A DNA stretch of 64,000 nt from CAMFLJ01 sp963702555 (GTDB lineage: Bacteria; Actinomycetota; Acidimicrobiia; Acidimicrobiales; Acidimicrobilacustridaceae). Position 1 is the stretch's first letter; every line of letters starts with the position of its first letter. The stretch covers positions 404,224 to 468,223 of the forward strand of contig CAVPCW010000012.1 in NCBI GenBank assembly GCA_963702555.1. Direction: 5' to 3'. The position numbers and the translations under genes are program-made. Below the pieces are notes generated by a model, which was not told the DNA's origin, ran no database searches, and saw only the letters and a list, made by a program, of their open reading frames with translations. Of the stretch, positions 48,841 to 58,302 are shown piece after piece.

Positions 48841-48889
48841 CCCGCCGGACCACGGGCTCCGACTTCGCTCCCCGCCGGTGACCGTTGCT

Positions 48890-49925
48890 CGCTGGGTGAG
48901 GCGGATTGTGGCATCAGGCGAGCGAGAGGTACGCCTCGGGCGACTGCTAGAGAAAGAGGGTGAAGCATCGCCGATCAGCGATGCGGAGATCAGATCAGGC
49001 GCTCGTTGCAACCCCGCTGGTGGACGCGGAGGGCGACACTGAGATCTCGTAGGGCGACGCAGTGCGATCAAGCGGCTTGAGCGAGTTGAGTGTGCGGGGC
49101 GCATCTCGCGAGTGACGTTCAGCACGCGATCAGAGATGAGCGCGGGGGTGCAGGCACTGCACCCCCAGGCGCCGCTACATCACCACGCGAGTCGAAGGGC
49201 GAGTCGTCGAACACGCAGGAGGCATACCGTGGTGAAGGAAAGGTGTCGTCGGAGCGCCGGGCAGTAACGCGTGCGGGCTAGAGCACATCGGGGTCTCAAC
49301 GCTTCGTAAGAGTGCGTATAGCCTGTGTGGAAGTAGTCGAGTTCGGGGTGCTACAGGTAGATGAGTCGCGGGCTGCACAGCAGGCAGACGGCTGTTGGAG
49401 GCTGATCGGGTGAGTCACGTGCTCGATAGATCTGTTGGTGAGGATTGCCGGATCGACTGTCGGCGCGTCGAGCCCTACGTAAGTAGTTGTCGAGTAGCAC
49501 GTAGTTGTCGTCACCATGCGCGTATTCAGGGCCGTGAGTCGAGGAAAGGTCGGAGCGGAAGGGCGGAAGATTCGTTCCGGAAGGTCACGACGGATGTGCC
49601 GGCGTGGGCGATTGCCGGAGTGTGTGTTGCGCGGCCGGCGGCCACGTGACGTGATTGTGCGCCGAGCTCGGCGAGATCTTCGCGAGCGAGACGGATGATC
49701 GGTTGTAGTGGCGCTGATAGGCGTAGTGTGTACGTCCAGGTTTGATCTGTCGCCAGCCGTTCGTAGAACGTGGGCGATGGTCTGGTGAACGCTCGTTCAT
49801 GTGTCCGGATCCAGTGTGGCCGTGGGTTTAGCACACCTGATGCAGCGGTCGAGCATAGTGGTCGTTCCACCAGCGCTGGTCGTTGACACCGCTGGTAGTG
49901 TGTAGGTGGAAACACGCCGGGCCTG
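48890..49925 (+). ncRNA. Candidate large structured non-coding RNA
   Basis: No convincing gene fits the 1.1 kb between 48841 and 49940. GC is low for the window (176 of 300 bases at 49261-49560, against 94 of 120 in the neighbouring gene at 48541-48660). The plus strand is purine-rich (41 of 60 at 49541-49600; 39 of 60 at 49201-49260). Perfect or near-perfect stems include 48965-48971/48978-48984, 49102-49138 (bulged), 49144-49152/49158-49166 with GCGC/GCGC below it, 49181-49187/49228-49234, 49475-49480/49499-49504, and 49869-49875/49890-49896 closed by TTCC/GGAA. The strand is inferred from purine richness. No RNase P, tmRNA or SRP core motif was found. Exact ends are unknown. Confidence 0.5.
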
Positions 49926-49940
49926 AGCGAGGTGGGCGGC

Positions 49941-51698
49941 TCAGTCGGCCTTCTTGGGCGGCAGCAGCCGCAGGCCCAGCTCCTCGAGGTGGCGCCCGTC
50001 GATGGGCGTCGGCGCCTTGGTGAGCGGGTCGGTGCCCGACTGCGTCTTCGGGAAGGCGATGACCTCGCGGATGTTCTCCTCGCCGGCGAGGAGCGCGACG
50101 AGGCGGTCGATGCCGAAGGCGAAGCCGGCGTGGGGCGGGGCCCCGAAGCGGAAGGCGTCGAGCAGGAACCCGAACTTGCTGCGCGCCTCCTCGTCGGAGA
50201 TGCCGAGCAGGTTGAACATGCGCGACTGGATGTCGGAGCGGTGGATTCGCACGCTGCCCGAGCCGAGCTCCCAGCCGTTGAGCACGAGGTCGTAGGACTG
50301 CGAGCGCACCTTCAGCAGGTCGGCGGGGTCGGCGGAGTCGAGCAGGTCGACGTCGTCGGGGTGGGGCATGGTGAACGGGTGGTGGGCGGGGATCGGCTTG
50401 CCGTCCTCGCTCGAGCGCCTCGAACAGCGGGAAGTCGACGACCCAGAGGAACTGGAGCCCGCCCTCGGTGACCGGCGGGCGGCCGAGCTCGAGGCGCAGG
50501 AGGCCGAGCACGTGCCAGACCTTCGGGCGCTCGTCGGCCACGATGCAGGATGAGGTCGCCGGCCTCGGAGCCGGTGGCCTCGACCAGGCCGGCGAGCTCG
50601 CCCTCGGAGAGGAACTTGGCGACGGGCGAGTCGAGCTCGCCGCCGTCCTTGACCCGCATCCAGACCAGGCCCTTGGCGCCCCAGCGCTTGGCCTTGTCGG
50701 TGAGGTCGTCGAGGCGCGAGCGGGTGGCGTCGCCGCCGCCGACGACGCGGATGCCCTTCACGCACGGGGCCTTGAAGGCGTTGAAGCCGGTGTCGGCGAA
50801 CAGCGTCGGTGAGCTCGACGAGCTCCATGCCGAAGCGGGTGTCGGGCTTGTCGGAGCCGAAGCGCTCCTGGGCCTCGAGCCAGGTGATGCGGGGGATGTC
50901 GCTGACGGTCTCGCCCTTCACGGCCTCGACGCCGGCGGACACGGCGACGGAGATGAAGGCGAGCACCTCCTCCTGGGAGGCGAAGCTGGCCTCGGCGTCG
51001 AGCTGCATGAACTCGAACTGCCGGTCGGCGCGCAGGTCCTCGTCGCGGAGGCAGCGGGCGAGCTGGTAGTAGCGGTCGATGCCGCCGACCATGCACAGCT
51101 GCTTGAACAGCTGCGGGCTCTGGGGCAGGGCGTAGAACTGGCCGGGCGAGAGGCGGCTCGGCACGACGAAGTCGCGGGCGCCCTCGGGGGTGGAGGCGAT
51201 GAGCATCGGGGTCTCGATCTCGACGAAGCCCTGGTCGTCCATGGCCCGGCGCAGCGCGCTGTTGACCTTGGCCCGCGTGCGCAGGTTGCGCTGCATGCGC
51301 TCGGTGCGCAGGTCGACGTAGCGGTGGGCGAGGCGCACCATCTCGTCGACCTCGACGCGCTCGTCGAGCTGGAACGGCGGCGGCTCGGAGACGTTGAGGA
51401 TCTCGACCTCGCACTCCCCCAGCTCGACCTGGCCGGTGGCCAGGTTGGGGTTCTCGGTGCCCTCGAGGCGGGCCCGCACGGTGCCGACGATGCGCACGAC
51501 GTACTCGGAGCGCACGTCGGAGGCGCCGTCGATGACGCACTGGGTGAGGCCGGTGTGGTCGCGCAGGTCGACGAAGGCGAGGTGCTCGCCGTGCTCACGG
51601 CGGCGGGCGACCCAGCCGCAGAGCGCGACCCGGCGACCGATGTCGGAGGGTCGGAGCGTGCCGCAGTGGTCGGAGCGCATCGGGAGGGTGTCGGTCAC
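49941..51698 (-). CDS. aspS: Aspartyl-tRNA synthetase (three frameshifts)
   Basis: Charges tRNA-Asp (or Asp/Asn if non-discriminating). About 584 residues after correction. The N-terminal OB anticodon-binding domain has VALCGWVARRREHGEHLAFVDLRD; class II motif 2 is QSPQLFKQLCMVGGIDRYYQ and RCLRDEDLRADRQFEF; the bacterial insertion (GAD) domain spans about 290-420; motif 3 is FAFGIDRLVALL. Extra single bases near 50806, 50543 and 50408 break the GAD-to-catalytic region. GTG 51698 has AAGGA upstream. Confidence 0.95.
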   Translation of the reverse strand: MTDTLPMRSDHCGTLRPSDIGRRVALCGWVARRREHGEHLAFVDLRDHTGLTQCVIDGASDVRSEYVVRIVGTVRARLEGTENPNLATGQVELGECEVEILNVSEPPPFQLDERVEVDEMVRLAHRYVDLRTERMQRNLRTRAKVNSALRRAMDDQGFVEIETPMLIASTPEGARDFVVPSRLSPGQFYALPQSPQLFKQLCMVGGIDRYYQLARCLRDEDLRADRQFEFMQLDAEASFASQEEVLAFISVAVSAGVEAVKGETVSDIPRITWLEAQERFGSDKPDTRFGMELVELTDAVRRHRLQRLQGPVREGHPRRRRRRRHPLAPRRPHRQGQALGRQGPGLDAGQGRRRARLARRQVPLRGRARRPGRGHRLRGRRPHPASWPTSARRSGTCSASCASSSAARRSPRAGSSSSGSSTSRCSRRSSEDGKPIPAHHPFTMPHPDDVDLLDSADPADLLKVRSQSYDLVLNGWELGSGSVRIHRSDIQSRMFNLLGISDEEARSKFGFLLDAFRFGAPPHAGFAFGIDRLVALLAGEENIREVIAFPKTQSGTDPLTKAPTPIDGRHLEELGLRLLPPKKAD

Positions 51699-51739
51699 GG
51701 GAGTTCCTTGGTGCAGCGGTGTGAGGGGATCGGCCGGGA

Positions 51740-53040
51740 TCAGCCGGAGATGAGGTCGAGCAGCATGGCCGCCACGGTGGCCACCGCGGCGCCGCGCTCG
51801 ATGCGCTGCTGCTCGTGGTCGCCGCGCATGTGGCGGACGGTGACGGTGCCGTCGGCGAGCTCGTCGCTGCCGACGATGAGCACGATGGCGGCGCCGGAGC
51901 GGTCGGCCGACTTCATCTGGGACTTCATCGAGCGGCCGTCGAAGGCGCGCTCGGCGGCGATGCCGGCCCGGCGCAGCTCGACGGAGAGGTCGCGGGCGGT
52001 GTCGCCGCCGGCGGTGTCGACGACGTAGACGTCGGCGTGGCGCTCGGCCACGGGGAACACGCCCTCGGCGTCGCAGGTGAGCAGCGTGCGCTCGATGCCG
52101 GAGCCGAACCCGATGCCCGGGGTGGACGGGCCCGCCGAGCGACTCGACGAGGCCGTCGTAGCGGCCGCCGCCACCGATGGTGGACTGGGCCGCGTCGAGG
52201 GCGCCGCTGATGAACTCGAACGTGGTGTGGGTGTAGTAGTCGAGGCCGCGCACGAGGCGGGGCTCGATCCGGAACGGGATGCCCAGCGCGGTGAGCCCGG
52301 CCTGCACCCGCTCGAAGTGGGCGACGCCCTCGTCGGAGAGGCGGTCGGTGATGCGGGGGGCGTCGCCGATGGCGGCGATGGTGACCGGGCGCTTGGAGTC
52401 GAGCACCCGCATGCGGGTGGTCGGCGATCTTCTCGGCGTCGGTGGGGTCGAGCTCGTCGACCTTGCCCGCCAGGTAGGTGCGGATGTCGTCGATGTAGCG
52501 ACGGCGGTCGTCGGCGGTGCCCATGGAGTTGATGACGAGCTCGACCTGGCGCAGCCCGATGCCGGCGTAGAAGTCCCAGAGCAGGCGCGATGACCTCGAC
52601 GTCGAGGTCGGCGTCGGTGGAGCCGATGGCCTCGACGCCCGAGCTGGTGGTGCTGGCGGTAGCGGCCGGCCTGGGGGCGCTCGTAGCGGAAGCTCGGCGC
52701 GGCGTACCAGACCTTCCACGGGCGTGGCCGGCCGGTGCTGGACGTAGGCCCGGGCGACCGACGCGGTGCCCTCGGGGCGCAGCGCCAGGTGGCGCTCGCC
52801 CTTGTCGTGGAAGTCGTACATCTCCTTGCGCACGACGTCGGTGCCCTCGCCCATGCGGGCGAACACGCCGATCTCCTCGAACATCGGGCTCTGCACGAGG
52901 CCGTAGCCGGCGCGGCCGACGTGCTGGGCGAAGGTGGCGATCAGCGCCTGCCAGCGGTCGGACTCGGGGGGAAGGACGTCGCGGGTGCCGACGGGCGCCT
53001 TGAACGGCTCGGTTCTGGGCGTCGGGGTCGGTTCGGACAC
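51740..53040 (-). CDS. hisS: Histidyl-tRNA synthetase (five frameshifts)
   Basis: Charges tRNA-His. About 431 residues after correction. Class II motif 1 region PVGTRDVLPPESDRW, motif 2 LRPEGTASVARAYVQH, the HisA-type signature RLVRGLDYYTHTTFEF and motif 3 GGGRYDGLVESLGG, then the C-terminal anticodon-binding domain. Single extra bases near 52725, 52636, 52588, 52425 and 52131 interrupt the frame; their sum agrees with the gene length modulo three. GTG 53040 is 8 nt after a TAGTCT box. Confidence 0.94.
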
Positions 53041-53048
53041 GACCGGTG

Positions 53049-53054
53049 AGACTA
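53049..53054 (-). promoter_or_regulatory. Putative leaderless -10 box, hisS
   Basis: TAGTCT on the minus strand, 8-nt spacer to GTG 53040. Confidence 0.5.
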
Positions 53055-53084
53055 CCGGGGGCACCCCGGCGGCCGCGAACCCGT

Positions 53085-53823
53085 TCAGGCGGCGGCAGGC
53101 AGGGGCCCGACCGCTCCGGCGATGACGAACGCCAGGGCGGCGGCACCGTCGGGCTTGAGGTGGAGGCCGTCGCTGTAGGTGTAGCCCGGGGTGCCCGACA
53201 CGGCGGCCCAGTCGGCCACCACGACGTTCGGGTAGCTGGCCGGCAGAGCCTTGATGGCCTCGTCGGCGGCACCCACGGCCGGGAGCCAGGGCGTGCAGGT
53301 CACCCACACGACCCGCTCGACCCCGACGAGGCTGTCGATCAGCTTGCCGGCCGCGGCGCCGTAGTCGCCGCCGCCCCAGTTGGTGCAGAGGTGCACGACC
53401 AGCACCCGGCCCATGGCCCCGCCCTGGGACTGGACGATGGAGGTGCCCTGGTCGATGCGGCGGCTCTCCTTGGCGTCGAAGGTGAGGTCCCAACCGGCGA
53501 AGACCTTGGGCACCGTGGCCTGGGCGCCGAGGGTGACGGAGTCGCCGAGCACGTAGATGGTGCGGGCCCCGGGAGCGAGGGGCGAGCCCGGCCAGCTGGG
53601 CCGGCGGGGCCGTGGTGGTCGTCGTCGGAGGCACTGTCGTCGTGGTCGTCGGCGGCACGGTCGTGGTGGGCGCCGTGGCGGTGATGGCCTCGAAGGTGCC
53701 CGAGGTCGAGGACGACGAGTCGGGCAGCTCCGAGCCGCAGGCGGCGAGCGCGACGAAGGCCAGCGCGCTCAGCGCGACGAGGAAGCGGCGGCGGCCATGG
53801 AGGCGGGGGGACAGCGATGGCAC
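53085..53823 (-). CDS. Lipoprotein with SGNH/GDSL hydrolase-like domain (frameshifted)
   Basis: About 245 residues. A signal peptide ends in the lipobox LAAC (VALSALAFVALAACGSE), followed by a Thr/Pro-rich linker (runs of TTTT and PPTT, about residues 45-75). The rest resembles an SGNH hydrolase: LGDSVTLGA gives the Ser block and DGLHLKPDG the Asp-His block, with TNWGGGDYG between. One extra base near 53588 separates the linker from the domain. Such domains deacetylate or deacylate surface polymers; the substrate here is unknown. A TAACGT box lies nine bases before GTG 53823. Confidence 0.75.
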
Positions 53824-54099
53824 GAGGGATGCACGTTAGCGACGCTGTGCGTCAGATCCATGTCATGGTCCGCCCAGGGTCGCCATGCGAAACCCGACAC
53901 CGTCCTCCTCCAGGGAGCCCCGGCCAGACCTCGCTCAGACCATCGAGCAGATCGACAGATGCCCAGGTCTGGTGGTCCGACCGTCACATTCCTCGATAGC
54001 TTGCATACCCAGTGACCGGCCCAGGGCTCAGTTCCAGCTCGAATCGGGTGGTCCACCGCCGCCGGGTGGCCGAGGTAAGGCGGTGAGGGGTGCAGCAAC
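53824..54099. other. Intergenic region between lipoprotein and DUF4012 gene
   Basis: No gene recognised. An 8-bp inverted repeat CCAGACCT (53924-53931) / AGGTCTGG (53965-53972) is the only clear structure. It is the boundary between the minus-strand housekeeping genes and the plus-strand accessory genes. Confidence 0.35.
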
Positions 54100-56500
54100 T
54101 TGCGATCTCGACTGCCGACCGGTCGAACCGCCCTTCGCGAGCGTCGACGGCGTCCGAGGTCCTCCACCACCACTCTGTGGGTATGGCTTGTTGCCGCAGC
54201 GTCCGGCATCGCCGCCGCCCTGTCCCCCGCTCAACCGGTGGGCCTGCGACCCGCCGACGCCGCCTGGTGCGCTGTCCTCGCGGTCGCAGTCACTGTCGTG
54301 GCGTCACGCTCAAGGCGCCTCCCACTCCTCTGCGCTGCGCTGATCGCCGCTCCACTCGGCGTCACCGGCGACGCCACAGCGAAGGCGATCGCCGGCGCTT
54401 TGGTGATCATGTCGTTGGCGTGATAGCCGGCTCTCGATGCGCACGGCAGCCGTTCGCTCCCGCCGCCGTCACCGGGGCACTCGTCATCCAGTGCCTCCTC
54501 CGCGCCTCTGCTCTCGGATTCCTCGGTCTGCCAACCTTGCTCGGGGTCATCGCCCTCGTGCCGGTCATCGTGTCCGGCTACTCGCGGGCCCGCACGCCGG
54601 GAGCGCCGCATCGGCGTAGGCTTGGCCTTCGGCGTCACCGCCGTCGCCATCCGTGCTCACCGCCGGGGCCGCCCTCGCCGTGCTCTCGAACCGCACCTCG
54701 TTCCAGCAAGGTGCCGACAACGCCACCACTGGGCTCGACCGCCTGCGCGACGGCAGCTCGGATGCCGCCGGTGCCGCCTTCGCGCGGCACCGACGACTTC
54801 GACACGGCATCGTCGACCATGGAGGGATGGATAGCCTCGGGCGCCCGGTACCTCCCCGTCGTGGGCCAGCACGTCGAGGCGCTGCGACGGGGACGCGGAC
54901 CAGGTGCCGAACTGGGGCGCGATGCCGCCATCACCGCCTCGAGCGCCGACTACCGCGACCTGACTGCGGACGCCGGGCAGGTCGACCTCACCAAGATCGA
55001 GGCCCTCCAGGACCCGGTGCGGGAGTCCGCCGCCACCATCGCCGCCGCCCGGGCCTCGGTCGCCCATGTCCCCTCGCCCTGGCTTCTCGCACCAGTCGCG
55101 CAACGAGCTCGACCAGTTCAGCGAGAAGCTGGCCGAGCTCGAGGACCAGGCGTCCCAGGCCGCGCTCGGCCTGGCGCGTCGCACCCGAACTGCTCGGAGG
55201 CAACGGCGCCCGCCGGTACTTCATCGCCTTCGGCACCCAGGCTGAGACGAGGAACGGAAGCGGGTTCGTCGGCTCCTTCGGCGTCCTCGACGTCGCCAAC
55301 GGGAAGCTCGACCTCGCCGAGTCCGATAGCCTTGACGGTCTCAATCCCACGCCACCCTCCGTGTACGCGTTCACCCGCCGCCTGACTGGGACGAGCGCTA
55401 CGGCGACTACTACGTCAACGCCTTCCTCGGGAACCTGGCTCTGAGCCCGAGCTGGCCCGTCAACACCGACGTCGTCTCGCAGCTGTTCCCCAGACCCCCG
55501 GCGGCACGCCGATCGACGGCGCCATCTACGCCGACACCGATGCCGTGGCGGGCATCCTCGAGCTCACCGGGCCGGTGACGGTGCCGAGCATCGGACGGAC
55601 TTTCGACGCCAGCAACATCCGGCAATTCCTCCTGGTGGACCAGTACATCGAGTTCGACAGACAAAAGACCGATCGTAAAGACCTGCTCAGCGAAGTGGCC
55701 ACCGCTGCCTTCGATGCGCTCACAGCCCAGTCGCTCCCCGGCATCTCGAAACTCACCGAGATCTTCGGCCGCTGGTGGCCGGCGGCCACCTCCGTTTGTC
55801 AGTGGCCGACGACGCCGGGGAGGCGTTCCTCGAACAGGTCGGACTCTCGGGGCAGTGGTCGGTCGATCCCGCCAGTGACTATCTGTCGGTGCGCTCGGCC
55901 AATTCGCTCACGAACAAGATCAACACGTTCACCCGCCGCGAGATCGGCGTTGTCACGTCGATCGACGCCGACGGCGGCCGGCTCGAGACCACGCTCAGCG
56001 TCACCGTTCACAACGACGCCCCGGCGAGCGGGCTCCCCGACTATCTGATCGGCAACCTGGAAGACCTCCCGACCGGCACCAGCCGCGACCTTGTGACCGT
56101 CCACACCCCGCATCTGCTCGACCGGGTGACGATCGACGGGAAGGAGTCGGGCTGGGCGACCCAAACGGAGTTCGGTGCCCCTGTCCACGCCGCCATTGCC
56201 CAGGTCCCCCCAGGGGGATCGACCACCGTGGAGTTCCACCTGTCCGGTGCGGTCGGCGAAGGCCCATACCGGCTCGAGGTGATCCCCCAGCCCATGGCCA
56301 CGCCGGACGAGCTCTCGGTCGAGATCAGCTCCGGCGCCGAGGTCACGACGGCGGCGGGGCCGCTCGACCGCACCATCCGGGTGGTGGCAGCGGCCCCGCC
56401 CACGGCCGACGAGCGCCATACGACCGATCTCGTCTTGCTCTGCCTCGTGCTCGTCGGCGGTGCGCTGGGGTGGTTCCTGGTGCGTCGACGCCGAGCGTGA
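54100..56500 (+). CDS. DUF4012 domain membrane protein (multiple frameshifts)
   Basis: A surface protein of roughly 790 residues. The first 190 residues hold several membrane segments (LWVWLVAAASGIAAAL, AVLAVAVTVVA, LLGVIALVPVIVSGY, AGAALAVL). The extracellular DUF4012 part is recognised by YFIAFGTQAETRNGSGFVGS, GAIYADTDAVAGILELTGPV and GLPDYLIGNLEDLPTG; a final membrane helix and RRRRA close it. At least six single-base shifts lie between 54.4 and 55.8 kb. DUF4012 genes are often found with exopolysaccharide loci in actinobacteria, matching the transferase remnant downstream. The start (TTG 54100) is a guess. Confidence 0.7.
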
Positions 56501-56767
56501 CCCGTTCCGGCGGGAATCAGCTGGTCTGAGAAGGAACAGCCACCTGGGGACATCGCGCGCAGAGCGATGCACAGTTGTCCGATGTCAGAGGAGCTCATCG
56601 ACGGCGAGACGAGCTTCAGAGCGGCTTCAGGTCCAGCCGACGCAAGGTCCTCGCGGCCGGGACAAGGTCGCGGGCAGCCCGACGATCTACACGGCCAACA
56701 CGAGCAGGGCGACGGCGAGAACGACGACGACTGAGCGGCTCCGTACGGTCCTGACGCTGCAGGTCGC
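56501..56767. other. Gap between DUF4012 gene and transferase remnant
   Basis: Nothing coding is supported in 267 nt. I looked in all frames for the body of a sugar transferase preceding the fragment at 56768 and saw none of its motifs. Confidence 0.35.
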
Positions 56768-56962
56768 ATGACGTCGTTCGCCGCCTACCGCCGCTTCGAC
56801 CTCTTCTACGTCGAGAACTGGCGGGTGAGCCTCGACCTGGTGATCATCCTGCTCACCGCGCAGGTCGTGATGTCCCGCACGGTCGTAGGCGTCATGCGAG
56901 TGCGGCGACGCCGGGCCGATGCGGCCCAGACGGCCGACGGCGACCTGATCATCCTCGACTGA
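56768..56962 (+). pseudogene. C-terminal remnant of polyprenyl glycosylphosphotransferase
   Basis: 64 codons whose first half matches the extreme C-terminus of WcaJ/CpsE-type sugar-phosphate transferases (RRFDLFYVENWRVSLDLVIILLT corresponds to the family ending R-DL-YVENWS--LDL-IL--T). The catalytic and membrane domains are missing and a stop precedes the ATG in frame. These enzymes start exopolysaccharide repeat units on a lipid carrier. The fragment suggests that a sugar-polymer locus was here and was deleted. Whether the ATG is used is unknown. Confidence 0.6.
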
Positions 56963-56982
56963 CGGCGATCGGAGCGCCTCGG

Positions 56983-58298
56983 CTAACCGTCGACCGGGTC
57001 GAGCAGGCCGGCGGCCACGAGCCGATCGGCCGCCTCCAGCACCGCGGTCCAGTCGAGCCCCGATCGCCGACTGATCTCGACAAGGTCGTGCTCCCCGTCC
57101 GAGAGCGAGAGGACCCAGAGAACGGCCATCTCGTAGGAGCGGGAGTCGACCGCCCCACCTGTCGACCGGTAGAGGCCCCGTGCTCCGAGCTGGGGCTCGC
57201 CGTAGGGCGCGAGGTTCACGTAGGAGCGGTTGCCGTCGATCACCGACAGGATCCGGCCCACGACCTCGGCGGACTCGGCCAGCTGATCCGGGCTGACGAA
57301 CGACAGGTCGTCGGCGGACGTGTGGTACTCCGGGAACTCCCCGTGGACCGACCGGCTGAGCCGCCCCACGGCGAGGTCGTAGCCCGGCGAGCAGAACTGC
57401 CGCTCGTCGTAGCCGTAGGGGTACCAGTCGAGGATGCGGCCCCCGTCGACCGGGGCGACCACCGACTCGGCGACGCGGTCGACGACGGTGTCGCCGCGAC
57501 GGCTGCGCTTGTAGGCGAAGGGACCGTCGTCGCCCAGGCCGGTCAGCACCAGCCCACCGTGCACGCGGGGGACCACGTCGCCGTGGGTGGCGAGCCAGGT
57601 GATCGCGCCGATCGTGCCGGGCATGAACAGGAACCGGTAGGTGAAGCGGTGCGGCACCTGCGAGAGGCGTCGGGCCACCTCGGCCGCCACCGCGATGCCG
57701 GAGAGGTTGTCGTTGGCCAGCGCCGGGTGGCACGTGTGGGTGGTGACCAGGACCTCGCGCTCGTCGTCCCCGGGTAGCACCAGCTCGCCATAGGTCAGCG
57801 AGCCGTCGAACAGCTCGGTGTCGACCACGACCTCGTACTCGCCCGGGACGAGGGCGTCGACCTCGTCCTGGGTCGCGCAGAAGCCCCAGGAGGGGCTGTA
57901 GTACGAGGTGCGGTACGGGCACGAGGTCGGGCCGATCGGGCAACGAGTGGAGGTGGTCCTTCAGCTCGTCGAGCCCGACCGACCCCGGAACGGCACCGAG
58001 TAGCCCACCAGCCGCAGCGTGCTCTCGGCCACGTCGAAGAGCCGTCGACCGTCGGGTCGACGACGTAGGCCTCGCGGACGGCCCACTCCCGGGGCACGGT
58101 CCAGTCGAGCACGGGGGTGCCCGTCGGGACCTCGACGATGTCGAGCGGGAGGTCCCGGGCGACGAGCTCGAGGGTGCGGCGGACGCCGTCACCGGTGATG
58201 CTCCGAGGCAGGGGGAACGCCTCCTCGACGAAGCGGTGCAGGCGCCCGCCCGCATCCGGGTCGGGGTCGAGGCCGTGACGGAGGGGGCGGGCCGACAC
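56983..58298 (-). CDS. DUF4910 aminopeptidase-like protein (three frameshifts)
   Basis: About 438 residues resembling the DUF4910 family (M28-like zinc peptidase fold). It has LPRSITGDGVRRTLEL near the N-terminus, the SYYSPSWGFCATQDEV region, the metal-binding TTHTCHPALANDNLSG, FLFMPGTIGAITWLA and FPEYHTSADDLSFV. A winged-helix-like tail (LVEISRRSGLDWTAVLEAAD) ends the protein. Shifts near 58042, 57990 and 57945 break the N-terminal third. DUF4910 genes often sit in polysaccharide loci, consistent with its neighbours. GTG 58298 is six bases from the rel stop. Confidence 0.8.
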
Positions 58299-58302
58299 GG
58301 TG

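Noticed and set aside
49526..49915. 129-codon minus-strand frame inside the gene-free island
   Set aside because: No ribosome site, no leaderless spacing, unusual Arg/Pro/Ser/Thr composition and lower GC than real genes. It is not supported as coding.
48841..49940. RNase P RNA, tmRNA or SRP RNA in the island
   Set aside because: I looked for the RNase P core (GAGGAAAGTCC-type), a tmRNA tag ending ALAA and a tRNA-like end, and the SRP GGAAGGAAGC loop. Only weak partial resemblances were present (GAGGAAAGG, CCGGAAGG).
53590..53680. Short tandem repeats as a possible CRISPR or satellite
   Set aside because: The repetition comes from Thr/Pro codons of the lipoprotein linker. There are no regular repeat-spacer units.
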